DNA of 64,000 nt from an uncultured Gammaproteobacteria bacterium (GTDB lineage Bacteria; Pseudomonadota; Gammaproteobacteria; HK1): assembly GCA_958295835.1 (NCBI GenBank), contig OY282378.1:3807694-3871693 (forward strand), given 5' to 3'. The notes beneath the pieces were generated by a model, which had not been told where the DNA came from, searched no databases, and was given only the letters and a program-made list of their open reading frames with translations. Of the stretch, positions 33,895 through 42,665 are shown piece by piece. Position numbers and translations under genes: made by a program. Position 1 is the first letter of the stretch; every line of letters begins with the position of its first letter.

Positions 33895-36351
33895 ATGGCG
33901 AGCCCACTCGACTCCCCGAGAACCTCTCCCCGTCTCGTCGGCTGCGCGGTGGAGCGCGTCGAGGACGCCGCCCTTCTCACCGGGCGCGGGCGTTTCGCCG
34001 ACGACATGGGCGAGCGCCCCGGCACCGCCCATGCCGGGGTGCTGCGCTCGCCGCATGCGCATGCCGGGATCGTCTCCCTCGAGGCGACCGCCGCGCTCGC
34101 GATGCCCGAGGTCGTCACCGTCCTCACCGGCGAAGACGTCGCCGCCTGGTCCCGGCCGTTCATCGCCGGGGTGAAGCAGCCGATGCGGCACCATGCCCTC
34201 GCGGTCGAGCGGGTGCGTTACGTGGGCGAGCCGGTGGCGGTGGTGGTGGCGCGCGACCGCTATGCGGCCGAAGACGCGCTCGATCGGATCGAGGTCGAAT
34301 ACCGCGAGCTCGCTCCGCTGGTCGATCCGGTCGCGGCGGCGACGGCCGGCGCCCCGCTGCTGCACGACGAGGTCGGATCGAACGTGGTGAGCGACCGGCG
34401 CTTCCGCTACGGCGATCCGGACGCCGCGTTCGCGAACGCCGCGCACCGGGTGGCGATCTCGGTGAGCTATCCGCGCAATGCCTGCACTCCGATCGAAGGG
34501 TTCGTCGTGGTTGCCGAGCACCTCGGGGAGGATGGCTACGACGTCCTGTCCAACTTCCAGGGTCCGTTCACCCTGCACGCGGTGATGGCGCGGGCGCTGG
34601 GGGTGCCGGGCGCGCGGCTTCGGCTGCGCAGCCCGCGGGATTCCGGCGGGAGCTTCGGCGTCAAGCAGGCCGTCTTCCCCTGCATCGTCGCGATGTGCCT
34701 CGCCTCGCGCAAGGCGCGCTGCCCGGTGAAGTGGGTCGAGGATCGGCTGGAGCATCTTCTCGCCGCGACATCGGCCACCAACCGGGTCACGACCCTCGAA
34801 GCGGCGGTCACCGGCGACGGGACGATCACCGCGCTGCGCTGGGATCAGCTCGATGACTGCGGCGCGTACCTGCGCGCCCCGGAGCCCGCCTCGCTCTACC
34901 GCACCCACGGCCACATGACCGGCCCGTACCGGGTCGCGCACCTGGAGATCCACAACCGCGTGGTCCTCACCAGCAAGACCCCGACCGGACTCAACCGGGG
35001 TTTCGGCGGGCCGCAGGTGTATTTCGCGCTGGAAAGGCTGGTACACCGCATCGCGAAGACCCTCGGACTCGACCCGCTCGACGTCATCCGCCGCAACCTG
35101 GTCCCGAAGGATGCGTTCCCGTATCGCGCCGCGTCCGGCTCGCGGCTGGACTCCGGCGACTACCTCGCCGCGGTCGACACCGCCACCGGCGGCGGGCGCC
35201 TCGACCGGCTCCGGGCGCGTCGCGCCGCCGCGCGCGCCGCGGGACGCCGCTATGGCATCGGATTCGCGGCCGTCGTCGAGCCGAGCATCTCCAACATGGG
35301 CTACATCACCATGGCGCTCACCGCCGGGGAGCGGGCGCGGGCCGGACCGAAGGACGGCGCGGCGGCCAGCGCGACGGTCGCGATCGATCCGATCGGGTCG
35401 ATCTCGGTGCACGTCGCATCGGTACCGCAGGGCCAGGGCCATCGCACCGTCCTCGCCCAGGTCGTCGCCGACGTGCTGGGCGTGGGACTCGATGACGTCA
35501 CGGTGAACGTGGAGCACGACACCCAGAAGGATCCGTGGTCGATCGCGGCCGGGAACTACTCGAGCCGCTTCTCCGGCGCGGTCGCGGGCGCTGCGCATCT
35601 CGCGGCGATGAAGCTGCGCGAACGCCTCGCCCGTATCGCGGGCGCCGGGCTCAACGTTCCCGCCGACGCGCTGGTGTTCGCCGGCGGCGGGATTTTCGCA
35701 GCCGGCAACCCCGGGAACGCGATACCGCTGCGTCGCGCCGCCGGCATCGCCCACTGGTCTCCGGGCTCCCTCCCCGAGGATGCCGAGCCGGGGCTGCGCG
35801 AGACCGTCTTCTGGTCGATGCCGGGGCTCGAACCACCCGATGACGACGATCGGGTGAACAGCTCGGGCGCCTACGGCTTCATCTTCGACATGTGCGGCGT
35901 GGAGGTCGACGACATCGGCCGGGTCCGAATCGACGAGTACGTCACCATGCACGATGCCGGCACGCGTCTGAACCCCGCCCTGGTGGACGGCCAGATCCGC
36001 GGCGGGTTCGCGCACGGGGTGGGTGCGGCGCTGTACGAAGAGCTGGCCTACGCCGGCGACGGGAGCTTCCTCTCCGGCACGTTCGCCGACTACCTCGTCC
36101 CCACCGCGTGCGAGGTGCCCGCGCCGACCATCCTCCACATGGAATCGCCCTCGCCGTTCACTCCGCTCGGCGCGAAGGGGGTCGGTGAAGGCAACACGAT
36201 GAGCACCCCGGCCTGCCTCGCCAACGCGGTGGCCGATGCGCTCGACTTCGACGGCGTGGAGCTGCCGATGACACCGCCGAAGGTCGCGTCGTGGCTCGCG
36301 GGCGAGGAGCCGCCGTCCGCGTCGCCGTCGACGGGCAGTGCGCGAGCATGA
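33895..36351 (+). CDS. Xanthine dehydrogenase family, molybdopterin-binding large subunit
   Basis: An 818-residue molybdenum hydroxylase subunit. It begins with the Ald_Xan_dh_C-like hammerhead (GCAVERVEDAALLTGRGRFADDM; RVRYVGEPVAVVVARDRYAAEDALD). It continues with LRLRSPRDSGGSFGVKQ and SVPQGQGHRTVLAQVVADVLG (cofactor contacts). LGAKGVGEGNTM carries the catalytic glutamate, about residue 765. CoxL's AYRCSFR motif is absent (GLNRGFGGPQ stands there), so it is not a form I CO dehydrogenase. The FeS-FAD subunit that would complete it (XdhA-like) lies 1.3 kb downstream beyond two other genes. Purines or N-heterocycles are likely substrates. Confidence 0.88.
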   Translation: MASPLDSPRTSPRLVGCAVERVEDAALLTGRGRFADDMGERPGTAHAGVLRSPHAHAGIVSLEATAALAMPEVVTVLTGEDVAAWSRPFIAGVKQPMRHHALAVERVRYVGEPVAVVVARDRYAAEDALDRIEVEYRELAPLVDPVAAATAGAPLLHDEVGSNVVSDRRFRYGDPDAAFANAAHRVAISVSYPRNACTPIEGFVVVAEHLGEDGYDVLSNFQGPFTLHAVMARALGVPGARLRLRSPRDSGGSFGVKQAVFPCIVAMCLASRKARCPVKWVEDRLEHLLAATSATNRVTTLEAAVTGDGTITALRWDQLDDCGAYLRAPEPASLYRTHGHMTGPYRVAHLEIHNRVVLTSKTPTGLNRGFGGPQVYFALERLVHRIAKTLGLDPLDVIRRNLVPKDAFPYRAASGSRLDSGDYLAAVDTATGGGRLDRLRARRAAARAAGRRYGIGFAAVVEPSISNMGYITMALTAGERARAGPKDGAAASATVAIDPIGSISVHVASVPQGQGHRTVLAQVVADVLGVGLDDVTVNVEHDTQKDPWSIAAGNYSSRFSGAVAGAAHLAAMKLRERLARIAGAGLNVPADALVFAGGGIFAAGNPGNAIPLRRAAGIAHWSPGSLPEDAEPGLRETVFWSMPGLEPPDDDDRVNSSGAYGFIFDMCGVEVDDIGRVRIDEYVTMHDAGTRLNPALVDGQIRGGFAHGVGAALYEELAYAGDGSFLSGTFADYLVPTACEVPAPTILHMESPSPFTPLGAKGVGEGNTMSTPACLANAVADALDFDGVELPMTPPKVASWLAGEEPPSASPSTGSARA

Positions 36352-36586
36352 TCATGGACCTCGCCGGACGCTCGATCATTCCCGTCCCGGAGTGCCTCGC
36401 CGTACACTTGCCGAAGCGGGGCCGAGCCGCACAGGCGGTATCCGTCCGCGGCCTGCCGGTGTCGTCCGGGCCGGCTCGTCGAGCCCGGACGCGGTCCTCG
36501 GACTCCGCCCCGAACCGCGATGCGCCGGGGACGGCCGACGATGGGGAAGCACGTCCGGACCTCGACCGTCCGGGAGGAGAACGCCC

Positions 36587-37093
36587 GTGACCGAGCGGTT
36601 CAGGGAGCTGATCGGCGAGACGGCCGAAGAAGCGGCGGTCTTCCTCGGTCGCTTCAAGACCCTGCAAATGGCGACCGCCTCCGCCACCGGCGAGCCCGAG
36701 GCGAGCTACGCGCCGTTCGTGCGCGCCGGGGACAACGCGTTCTTCATCTGCGTGAGCGACCTCTCCCGGCATACCGGCCACCTCGCTGCGAACGGCCGTG
36801 CGAGCATCCTCCTCATCGAAGACGAATCCGAGGCGGCCCAGCTCTTCGCCCGGCGCCGCCTGGTGTTCGAATGCGCCGCCGAGCAGGTCGAGCGCGGCAC
36901 CGCACGCTGGAACGCGGTCATGGACCTCTTCGAGCGCAAGTTCGGCGAGGTGATCGGCCTCATTCGTCCACTCGCGGATTTCCGGATGTTCGCCCTCGTT
37001 CCTCGCCGCGGGGTCTTCGTCAAGGGCTTCGGCCAAGCCTATCGCATCGCCGGTTCCACGCTCGATGCGCTTCGCGAGGTGAACGACGGCTGA
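36587..37093 (+). CDS. HugZ-like / pyridoxamine 5'-phosphate oxidase-fold protein
   Basis: A 168-residue protein with the split-barrel flavin/heme fold of the HugZ group: LIGETAEEAAVFLGRFKTLQMATASATGEPEASYAPFV at the start and DNAFFICVSDLSRHTGHLAANGRASILLIEDE next. Near the C-terminus FRMFALVPRRGVFVKGFGQAYRI recalls the VNGFGxA motif. Some members degrade heme; others are uncharacterised flavoproteins. The GTG at 36587 is chosen because GGGAGGAG lies 7 bases upstream. It sits inside the split purine-degradation block, though any role there is unproven. Confidence 0.8.
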   Translation: MTERFRELIGETAEEAAVFLGRFKTLQMATASATGEPEASYAPFVRAGDNAFFICVSDLSRHTGHLAANGRASILLIEDESEAAQLFARRRLVFECAAEQVERGTARWNAVMDLFERKFGEVIGLIRPLADFRMFALVPRRGVFVKGFGQAYRIAGSTLDALREVNDG

Positions 37094-37296
37094 TCTACGG
37101 ACCTCCTGTACCGCCCGCGTCCGGATTTCTGCAATGGGAGGTCTCCGGGGTCAGGTGGACGGCCCTGCCTGTCCCCGGCCCTGCTCCGTGGGCCGCGCCC
37201 GCTTTGTATCTCCGGTCTCCGGCTGGAATAATCGTCCGATGGTGGACTCCGGCGCCGAAGGAGAGGCGCGAGCCACCGAGAGGGGAGCTGGTGGAG

Positions 37297-37647
37297 ATGG
37301 GTCGACTGACCACCCATGTGCTGGACACGATGGCGGGCACGCCGGCCGCGGGCCTCGCCATCGAGCTGTGGACGGTGGGCGAGGACGCACGGCGGCTCAG
37401 GACGGCGACCACCAACGCCGACGGGCGGGTGGACGCGCCCCTGCTCGAAGGCGGCGCGCTCCTTGCCGGGCGCTACGAGCTGCGGTTCCGTGCCGGGGCG
37501 TATCTCCGCGCGCGCCACGGGGTCGGTGCGGACCCGCTCTTCCTCGACGAGATCCCCATCCGCTTCGGTATCGCCGACCCCGACCAGCACTACCACGTCC
37601 CGTTGCTGCTCTCCGCCTACGGGTACTCGACCTACCGGGGAAGCTGA
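37297..37647 (+). CDS. uraH: 5-hydroxyisourate hydrolase (transthyretin-like)
   Basis: A 116-residue protein with all family signatures: LTTHVLDTMAGTPAAGLAIEL at the N-terminus, the NADGRVDAPLL turn, PFLDEIPIRFGI-like FLDEIPIRFGIADPDQHYHVPLLLS, and the C-terminal tetrapeptide YRGS that forms part of the active site. It hydrolyses 5-hydroxyisourate in urate breakdown. ATG at 37297 follows AGGGGAG. The gene lies 3 bases before xdhA, so the two are surely cotranscribed; urate oxidase and OHCU decarboxylase are not in the window. Confidence 0.94.
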   Translation: MGRLTTHVLDTMAGTPAAGLAIELWTVGEDARRLRTATTNADGRVDAPLLEGGALLAGRYELRFRAGAYLRARHGVGADPLFLDEIPIRFGIADPDQHYHVPLLLSAYGYSTYRGS

Positions 37648-37650
37648 GCC

Positions 37651-39153
37651 GTGCCGCGCCGGGGTGTCCGCTTCGTCCGCCGCGGCCGGATCGTCGAGCG
37701 GTCGGACTTCGCTCCGGCCGAGACCCTGCTCGACCATCTCCGGCTCCACGAGCGTGCGTGCGGCACCAAGGAAGGCTGCGCGGAGGGCGACTGCGGCGCC
37801 TGTACCGTCGCGGTGGGGCGCCTCGACGGTGACGGCCGCGTCGCCTACGAGCCGGTGAATAGCTGCATCCTGCTCCTCGGGATGGTCGATGGAACCGAGA
37901 TCGTCACCGTGGAGGATCTGGCGTCTTCGAACGGCCGGCTGCATCCCGTGCAGCGCGCGCTCGTCGATGCGCACGCTTCCCAGTGCGGCTTCTGCACCCC
38001 GGGGTTCGTGATGAGCCTCTTCACCCTGTACCACGCGGGAAGGCGCGCGGATCGGGCCGCCGTGAACGACTGGCTCGCCGGCAACCTGTGCCGTTGCACC
38101 GGCTACCGCCCGATCGCGGATGCTGCGCTCGCATGTTGCACGGGCGAGGCCGATGACGCCTTCACCAGGCGTGCCGCCGAGACCGCGAGCCAGCTCGCCG
38201 GGCTCTCCGACGAGGCCGACGTCTTCGCCGGCGCCGGCGACACGTTCTTCGCCGCCCCGGCCACCGAGGACGCGCTCGCGGCGCTCTGCGCGCGTTACCC
38301 CGACGCCACCATCGTCGGCGGTGCGACGGACGTGGGCCTGTGGATCACCAAGCAGCTCCGCGAGCTGCCGCGCATCGCGCACACCGGGCGCGTCGCCTCC
38401 CTGCACGAGGTGTGGGAGATGGACGACCGGATCGAGATCGCCGCCGCCGCCACCTACACCGAGGCCGAGGCGGCGCTCGGCGGCATCGATCCGGATGTGG
38501 GCGAGATGCTGCGCCGCCTGGGCTCGAAGCAGGTGCGGAGCACCGGCACCGTCGGCGGGAACATCGCCAACGGCTCGCCGATCGGCGACACGCCACCGGC
38601 GCTGATCGCTCTCGGCGCCTCCATCGAGCTGCGCCACCGTGACGCGCGGCGGGCGCTGGCGCTGGAGGATTTCTTCCTCGACTACGGCCGTCAGGATCGC
38701 GCCCCCGGCGAGATCCTCACCCGCATCACCGTGCCGCGGCTCGGCGAAGGCGAGCACTTCCGCTGCTACAAGATCTCGAAGCGCTTCGACCAGGACATCT
38801 CCGCCGTGCTCGGGGCGTTCCGTTTCCGCATCCACCGGGGGCGGATCATCGGAGCACGCATCGCCTACGGCGGCATGGCCGCCACCCCCAAGCGCGCCCG
38901 CGAGACCGAGAGCACCGTCGCCGGCCTTCGCCTGCGCGACCCCGCATCCTGGTCCGGCGCCGCCGAAGCGCTTGCCGAGGACTTCTCGCCCATCGACGAT
39001 CACCGCGCGAGCGCCCGCTATCGCCTGCGTGTGGCGCGGTCCCTGCTCATGAAGGCGCTCACCGAGATCGCCGGCCGCCCCACCGCCGAGACGCGGATCA
39101 CCGGCATCCGCAAAACGGAAGGCGTGGGCCGTGCCGGCGGGTCGGCCTGGTGA
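37651..39153 (+). CDS. xdhA: Xanthine dehydrogenase small subunit (2Fe-2S / FAD)
   Basis: A 500-residue protein. The first 2Fe-2S cluster is bound by Cys37, Cys43, Cys48 and Cys51 (ACGTKEGCAEGDCGAC). The second is bound by CGFCTPGF and CRCTGYRPI. The FAD domain follows with IVGGATDVGLWITKQ and GTVGGNIANGSPIGDTPPALIALGA. It passes electrons from the molybdenum site to NAD+. The start is GTG, directly after uraH. The matching large subunit is not next to it, as would be usual; the only candidate is at 33895-36351. Confidence 0.93.
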   Translation: MPRRGVRFVRRGRIVERSDFAPAETLLDHLRLHERACGTKEGCAEGDCGACTVAVGRLDGDGRVAYEPVNSCILLLGMVDGTEIVTVEDLASSNGRLHPVQRALVDAHASQCGFCTPGFVMSLFTLYHAGRRADRAAVNDWLAGNLCRCTGYRPIADAALACCTGEADDAFTRRAAETASQLAGLSDEADVFAGAGDTFFAAPATEDALAALCARYPDATIVGGATDVGLWITKQLRELPRIAHTGRVASLHEVWEMDDRIEIAAAATYTEAEAALGGIDPDVGEMLRRLGSKQVRSTGTVGGNIANGSPIGDTPPALIALGASIELRHRDARRALALEDFFLDYGRQDRAPGEILTRITVPRLGEGEHFRCYKISKRFDQDISAVLGAFRFRIHRGRIIGARIAYGGMAATPKRARETESTVAGLRLRDPASWSGAAEALAEDFSPIDDHRASARYRLRVARSLLMKALTEIAGRPTAETRITGIRKTEGVGRAGGSAW

Positions 39154-39319
39154 AACGGCCTGCGCCCCCAATCGCCGGATTCCCGGGACGACCCCTGCCC
39201 CGCGCAGAACGCTGCGCATGATCGGAGCGCCACGTGACCCGGATCCGTCGTCGAGAGCCAGCCCGAGCTTCCGTGTCGCGGCAAGCCCATCGGGCAACGC
39301 CGACCTTGGAGGAGGCGCG

Positions 39320-40558
39320 ATGAATTCCGCGTCAAGGCATGAACGGGCCAGAGACCGCGCCGCGATCGCGTTCTCCAACGCCGGCCACACCTGCACGCAC
39401 ATGTTCACGGTGCTCTACGCCACCGCGGTGCTGCACCTGCCGCAGGTGTTCGGCCTCCCGTATGGCGAGCTGCTGAGCCTGTCGAGCCTCGGCCTCGTGC
39501 TGTTCGGGGTGGCGGCCCTGCCGGCCGGCTGGCTCGGCGATCGCTGGAGCCAGGTCGGCATGATGGTGATCTTCTTTCTCGGGATTGGCGCCGGCGCCAT
39601 CGTGACCGGTCTCGCCGACGGTCCCGACATGATCTTCGCGGGACTGACCATGATCGGTCTGTTCGCCGCCATCTACCATCCGGTGGGCATCGCCTGGATC
39701 GTCGCCTCGGCACGCAAGCGGGGCATGAGCCTCGGCATCAACGGCGTTTTCGGCAACGTCGGCAACTCCCTGGCGCCTGTATTCGTCGGGGTGATGATCG
39801 ACTACTTCTCGTGGAGGGCCGCCTTCCTGATTCCCGGTGTGGTGGCGGTGCTGGCGGGGGTCGCGCTGTTCGTCGCCTGGCGGCGCGGCTGGGTCGCGGA
39901 CGCCAGGACCGACCGGGTCCCGCCGCCCGCAAGGGACCCGGGCGACGCCTACCGCGTGTTCATGGTCCTGACCCTCACCATGGCGTGCTCGGGCTTCGTG
40001 TACGCGGGCCTGACCAATACCATGCCGAAGCTGTTCGAGATGGGGCTCGGTGACGGTCTGGCCACCAGCTACACCCGGATCGGGCTGCTCGTCGGGATCG
40101 TCTCGGGCAGCGCCTCGGTCAGCGGCATCCTGGGCGGCTGGCTCGCGGACCGGTTCTCGGCGCGCAGCATCTACATCGTCTTCTGGTTGCTCCAGGTGCC
40201 GTTGCTGTTCGTGATCGCGTCCATGGCCGGCCTGCCACTGCTGGTGGTGGCCCTGCTGGCCCTGAGCTTCAACCTCTCCTTTACCGCCGCGGAGAACATG
40301 CTCGTCGCGCAATACACGCCGGCGCGCTGGCGCTCGCTCGCCTACGGGGCCAAGTTCGTGCTCGCGCTCGGCGTCGCCGGCCTGACGGTCATGCTCGCCG
40401 GCTGGGTCTTCGACACCAGGGGCGGCTTCGATCTGCTGTACGTCTGGCTCGGGTCCGCTGCCATCGTTGCCGCGATGGCGGGCGCCCTGCTGCCCGGCCG
40501 GCGAAGACCCGTCATCGGCCGGCACAAATCCACCGCCGTGCCCGCGGGCGCCGACTGA
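39320..40558 (+). CDS. MFS transporter
   Basis: A 412-residue membrane protein with about 12 segments. The MFS motif after TM2 appears as PAGWLGDRWSQVGMM and its second-half echo as LGGWLADRFSARSIYI. GGAGGAGG precedes the ATG at 39320. The segment GLFAAIYHPVGIAWIVASARKRGMSLGINGVFGNVG resembles the fosmidomycin-resistance (Fsr)-like MFS subgroup. Its place after xdhA suggests uptake or export of a purine-related or other nitrogen compound, but the substrate is unknown. Confidence 0.88.
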   Translation: MNSASRHERARDRAAIAFSNAGHTCTHMFTVLYATAVLHLPQVFGLPYGELLSLSSLGLVLFGVAALPAGWLGDRWSQVGMMVIFFLGIGAGAIVTGLADGPDMIFAGLTMIGLFAAIYHPVGIAWIVASARKRGMSLGINGVFGNVGNSLAPVFVGVMIDYFSWRAAFLIPGVVAVLAGVALFVAWRRGWVADARTDRVPPPARDPGDAYRVFMVLTLTMACSGFVYAGLTNTMPKLFEMGLGDGLATSYTRIGLLVGIVSGSASVSGILGGWLADRFSARSIYIVFWLLQVPLLFVIASMAGLPLLVVALLALSFNLSFTAAENMLVAQYTPARWRSLAYGAKFVLALGVAGLTVMLAGWVFDTRGGFDLLYVWLGSAAIVAAMAGALLPGRRRPVIGRHKSTAVPAGAD

Positions 40559-40573
40559 GCGCGGAATCCTGTC

Positions 40574-40750
40574 ATGCCGACGGCTGCGGGCCTGCCGTCG
40601 CGCTTCGAAGACGAAGCGGCCCTGGAGGATTTCATGACGGAGCCCTCGGCCGCGCTGACCCGCGACCTCTCGGCCATCGACGGTGACATCACGATTCTCG
40701 GGGCCAGCGGCAAGATGAGACCGACGCTGGCCTACGCGATTCGAGAGATT
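40574..40750 (+). pseudogene. Truncated NAD(P)-dependent epimerase/dehydratase (N-terminal remnant)
   Basis: The first ~55 residues (GLPSRFEDEAALEDFMTEPSA; DLSAIDGDITILGASGKM) match the start of a family of NAD-epimerases whose first strand carries the GxGGKMGPTLA Rossmann turn. After TLAYAIREIGL the similarity stops and the frame ends at 40840 in unrelated sequence, so roughly 250 residues are missing. It marks the left edge of the rearranged island. Confidence 0.6.
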
Positions 40751-40825
40751 GGCCTACGCCGGGACCTCCTGCCTTGCCTCATCATGTGCTCACGCAATGC
40801 CGCGGCGGATCGAAGTCCGGGCGAT

Positions 40826-40875
40826 CGAGTACCATCGTGACCGGCAGGGTCGAGTACCATCGTGACCGGCAGGGT
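40826..40875. repeat. 25-base tandem duplication
   Basis: The unit starting CGAGTACCATCGTGACCGGC is present twice head to tail with no mismatch (40826-40850 and 40851-40875). It lies between the truncated epimerase and the repeat-bearing membrane protein gene. Confidence 0.85.
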
Positions 40876-40916
40876 CTCTGCGAGCACCTCGATCGATTCC
40901 GAAGGGGCGGTGAAGA

Positions 40917-41330
40917 ATGGACCGGAACGAGGAGATCCGGAGAACGAAGCAGGCCAGGTTCTCGCTGTCGCAGGAGACGATCACGATCCTGACCGTCGGC
41001 GTGGCTCTCGCCGGCCTCATCCTGGTGAATCAGGGCGACATGCGCGCCGAAGCTCGGACCGACCGCGCCAACATGGAGGCGGCGCTGAACGGGTTACGCG
41101 CCGAGGCTCGGGCCGACCGCGCCAACATGGAGGCGGCAGTGAACGGGTTACGCGCCGAGGCTCGGGCCGACCGCGCCAACATGGAGGCGGCAGTGAACGG
41201 ATTACGCGCCGAGGCTCGGGCCGACCGGGAAGCCTTCGCCGACCAGATCACCCGACTCGTCGAGCGGCAAGGGATCCTGAGTGGTCTCGTCGAGGGTCTC
41301 GGGCACGCCGTCGCGTCGTCCGGAGATTGA
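40917..41330 (+). CDS. Single-pass membrane protein with tandem coiled-coil repeats
   Basis: A 137-residue protein. One membrane segment lies near residues 20-38 (TITILTVGVALAGLILV). It is followed by three full and one partial copies of an 18-residue unit (RAEARADRANMEAAVNGL), encoded by 54-base DNA repeats. The C-terminus is LVERQGILSGLVEGLGHAV. The charged heptad-like units suggest a long coiled coil outside or below the membrane. Similar small proteins with copy-number-variable units are common, but their function is unknown to me. Confidence 0.65.
   Translation: MDRNEEIRRTKQARFSLSQETITILTVGVALAGLILVNQGDMRAEARTDRANMEAALNGLRAEARADRANMEAAVNGLRAEARADRANMEAAVNGLRAEARADREAFADQITRLVERQGILSGLVEGLGHAVASSGD
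41043..41230 (+). repeat. 54-base tandem repeats inside a coding region
   Basis: Units begin at 41043, 41097, 41151 and 41205 (the last partial) and are almost identical; copies 2 and 3 differ at one base in the visible 54. They encode the 18-residue coiled-coil unit of the membrane protein. Being in-frame multiples, copy changes would keep the gene open. Confidence 0.9.
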
Positions 41331-41621
41331 GAAGAGTCCCGAGATCGCGCTACGCGATCGCTCTGCTCTGGCAGCGCACCCTCGACATGAAGACCCAGGA
41401 GTCGTTCGGCCTCGGCCCGCTCGCACATCTCCGTCAGGGCCATGCTGCGCGCGTCGCCGGTCGTCTTCCCGCAGGCGCCGGCACGCCCGCCGCCGACATC
41501 GCGGATGCCCGCGAAGAGTAGAGTGTCAGCAACAGCGCAATGTTGCGTGGTTGCGTGTCCCGTTTCGCGGTCGATAGCATCCGGGCCCCGAGGTGCGGGC
41601 AACGAGCGAGAGGAACGAGCC

Positions 41622-42485
41622 ATGGCGATTCCAGCACGACATCCGGAGCCGACGGACGCGGCGGCCCGGCGGGGGGTGGAGCCGGTGATCGTCTACACCG
41701 TGGACAAGCTGCCCGCCTGGGACCAGACGTTCTACGAGGCGGTGCGTGCCGGCCCGACCCTCGTGGACACGCTGACCGTGCCGCCCCGGGACGGGCGGGC
41801 GTTCGAGGTCCCGGCCGGGCATCTGTTTCGCATCGTCAATACCGAGGGACCGCAGGTCGGCGACCTGAACCTGTGGAACGCGAACGACCTCTCGGAACGG
41901 TTCTACAGCGGCAAGACACGCGCCCTGCACGCCACCCACGTCAGCACCGGCGACCGGCTGTGGAGCAGTTTTCCCCATCTGCGCCCCATGGCCACCATCA
42001 CCTGCGACACCCTGGACTGGTACGGCTTCGACGAGGACGGGGCCGGCGTTCATGACGTGATCGGTACCCGCTGCGATCCCTACACCAACCACCTGTTGAC
42101 CGGTGGCGACTACCACTACTGCTGCCATTCGAACCTCACCCGCGCCCTGGCCGCGGCGAGGAACCTACCGCTGGCCGAAGCGGAAGCTCACGTGCATGAC
42201 GTGGCGAATATCTTCATGTGCACCGGCTACACCCGCGACACGAACCGGTACTTCATGAAGGCAAGCCCGGCGCGGATCGGCGATTTCATCGAATTCTTCG
42301 CCGAGATCGATCTGCTGGCGGCGCTGTCCGCCTGCCCCGGCGGCGATTGCGGCGCCAGCCATTCCAGCGATGTCGCGACCTGCCATCCGTTGCGCGTGGA
42401 GGTCCTTCGCCCGCGGGAAGAGGCGCTGGCGGGCTGGCGACCGGCGCAAGGCAACGGGTACGGCGGCGGCCACGGCGCCGGTTGA
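41622..42485 (+). CDS. DUF1989 (urea carboxylase-associated family) protein
   Basis: A 287-residue protein. The segments GHLFRIVNTEGPQVGDLNLWNANDLSERFYSGKTRALH and DVIGTRCDPYTNHLLTGGDYHYCCHSNL, plus ACPGGDCGASHSSDVATCHPLRVEV, match the DUF1989 family. These occur next to urea carboxylase and ABC genes and probably act in urea or guanidine-type nitrogen metabolism. Several conserved Cys and His residues suggest a metal site. GAGAGGAA precedes the ATG. No urea carboxylase or allophanate hydrolase gene is nearby, so it stands alone here. Confidence 0.88.
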   Translation: MAIPARHPEPTDAAARRGVEPVIVYTVDKLPAWDQTFYEAVRAGPTLVDTLTVPPRDGRAFEVPAGHLFRIVNTEGPQVGDLNLWNANDLSERFYSGKTRALHATHVSTGDRLWSSFPHLRPMATITCDTLDWYGFDEDGAGVHDVIGTRCDPYTNHLLTGGDYHYCCHSNLTRALAAARNLPLAEAEAHVHDVANIFMCTGYTRDTNRYFMKASPARIGDFIEFFAEIDLLAALSACPGGDCGASHSSDVATCHPLRVEVLRPREEALAGWRPAQGNGYGGGHGAG

Positions 42486-42665
42486 CGCGGTCACGGCTCC
42501 TCCTGGAACACGCCATCTGTGGTGGACCGCGCCGGCAGATCGAAGGTTCGCCCGGAGCTTCACACGGGACTCGCGCGGGACAAGAGCGCGATGAATTGGT
42601 GAAGAACCACCGTGGTAGGGTTGCCGCACGGGCCGGATTCGTGGCCCGCATCCGGGGCCGATGCC

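Noticed and set aside
33895..36351. Form I CO dehydrogenase large subunit (CoxL)
   Set aside because: The AYRCSFR active-site motif is missing; GLNRGFGGPQ is found in its place, and no coxM/coxS genes are adjacent.
41043..41230. Possible CRISPR-like array of regular repeats
   Set aside because: The 54-base units are directly adjacent with no unique spacers, and they encode an in-frame coiled-coil repeat.
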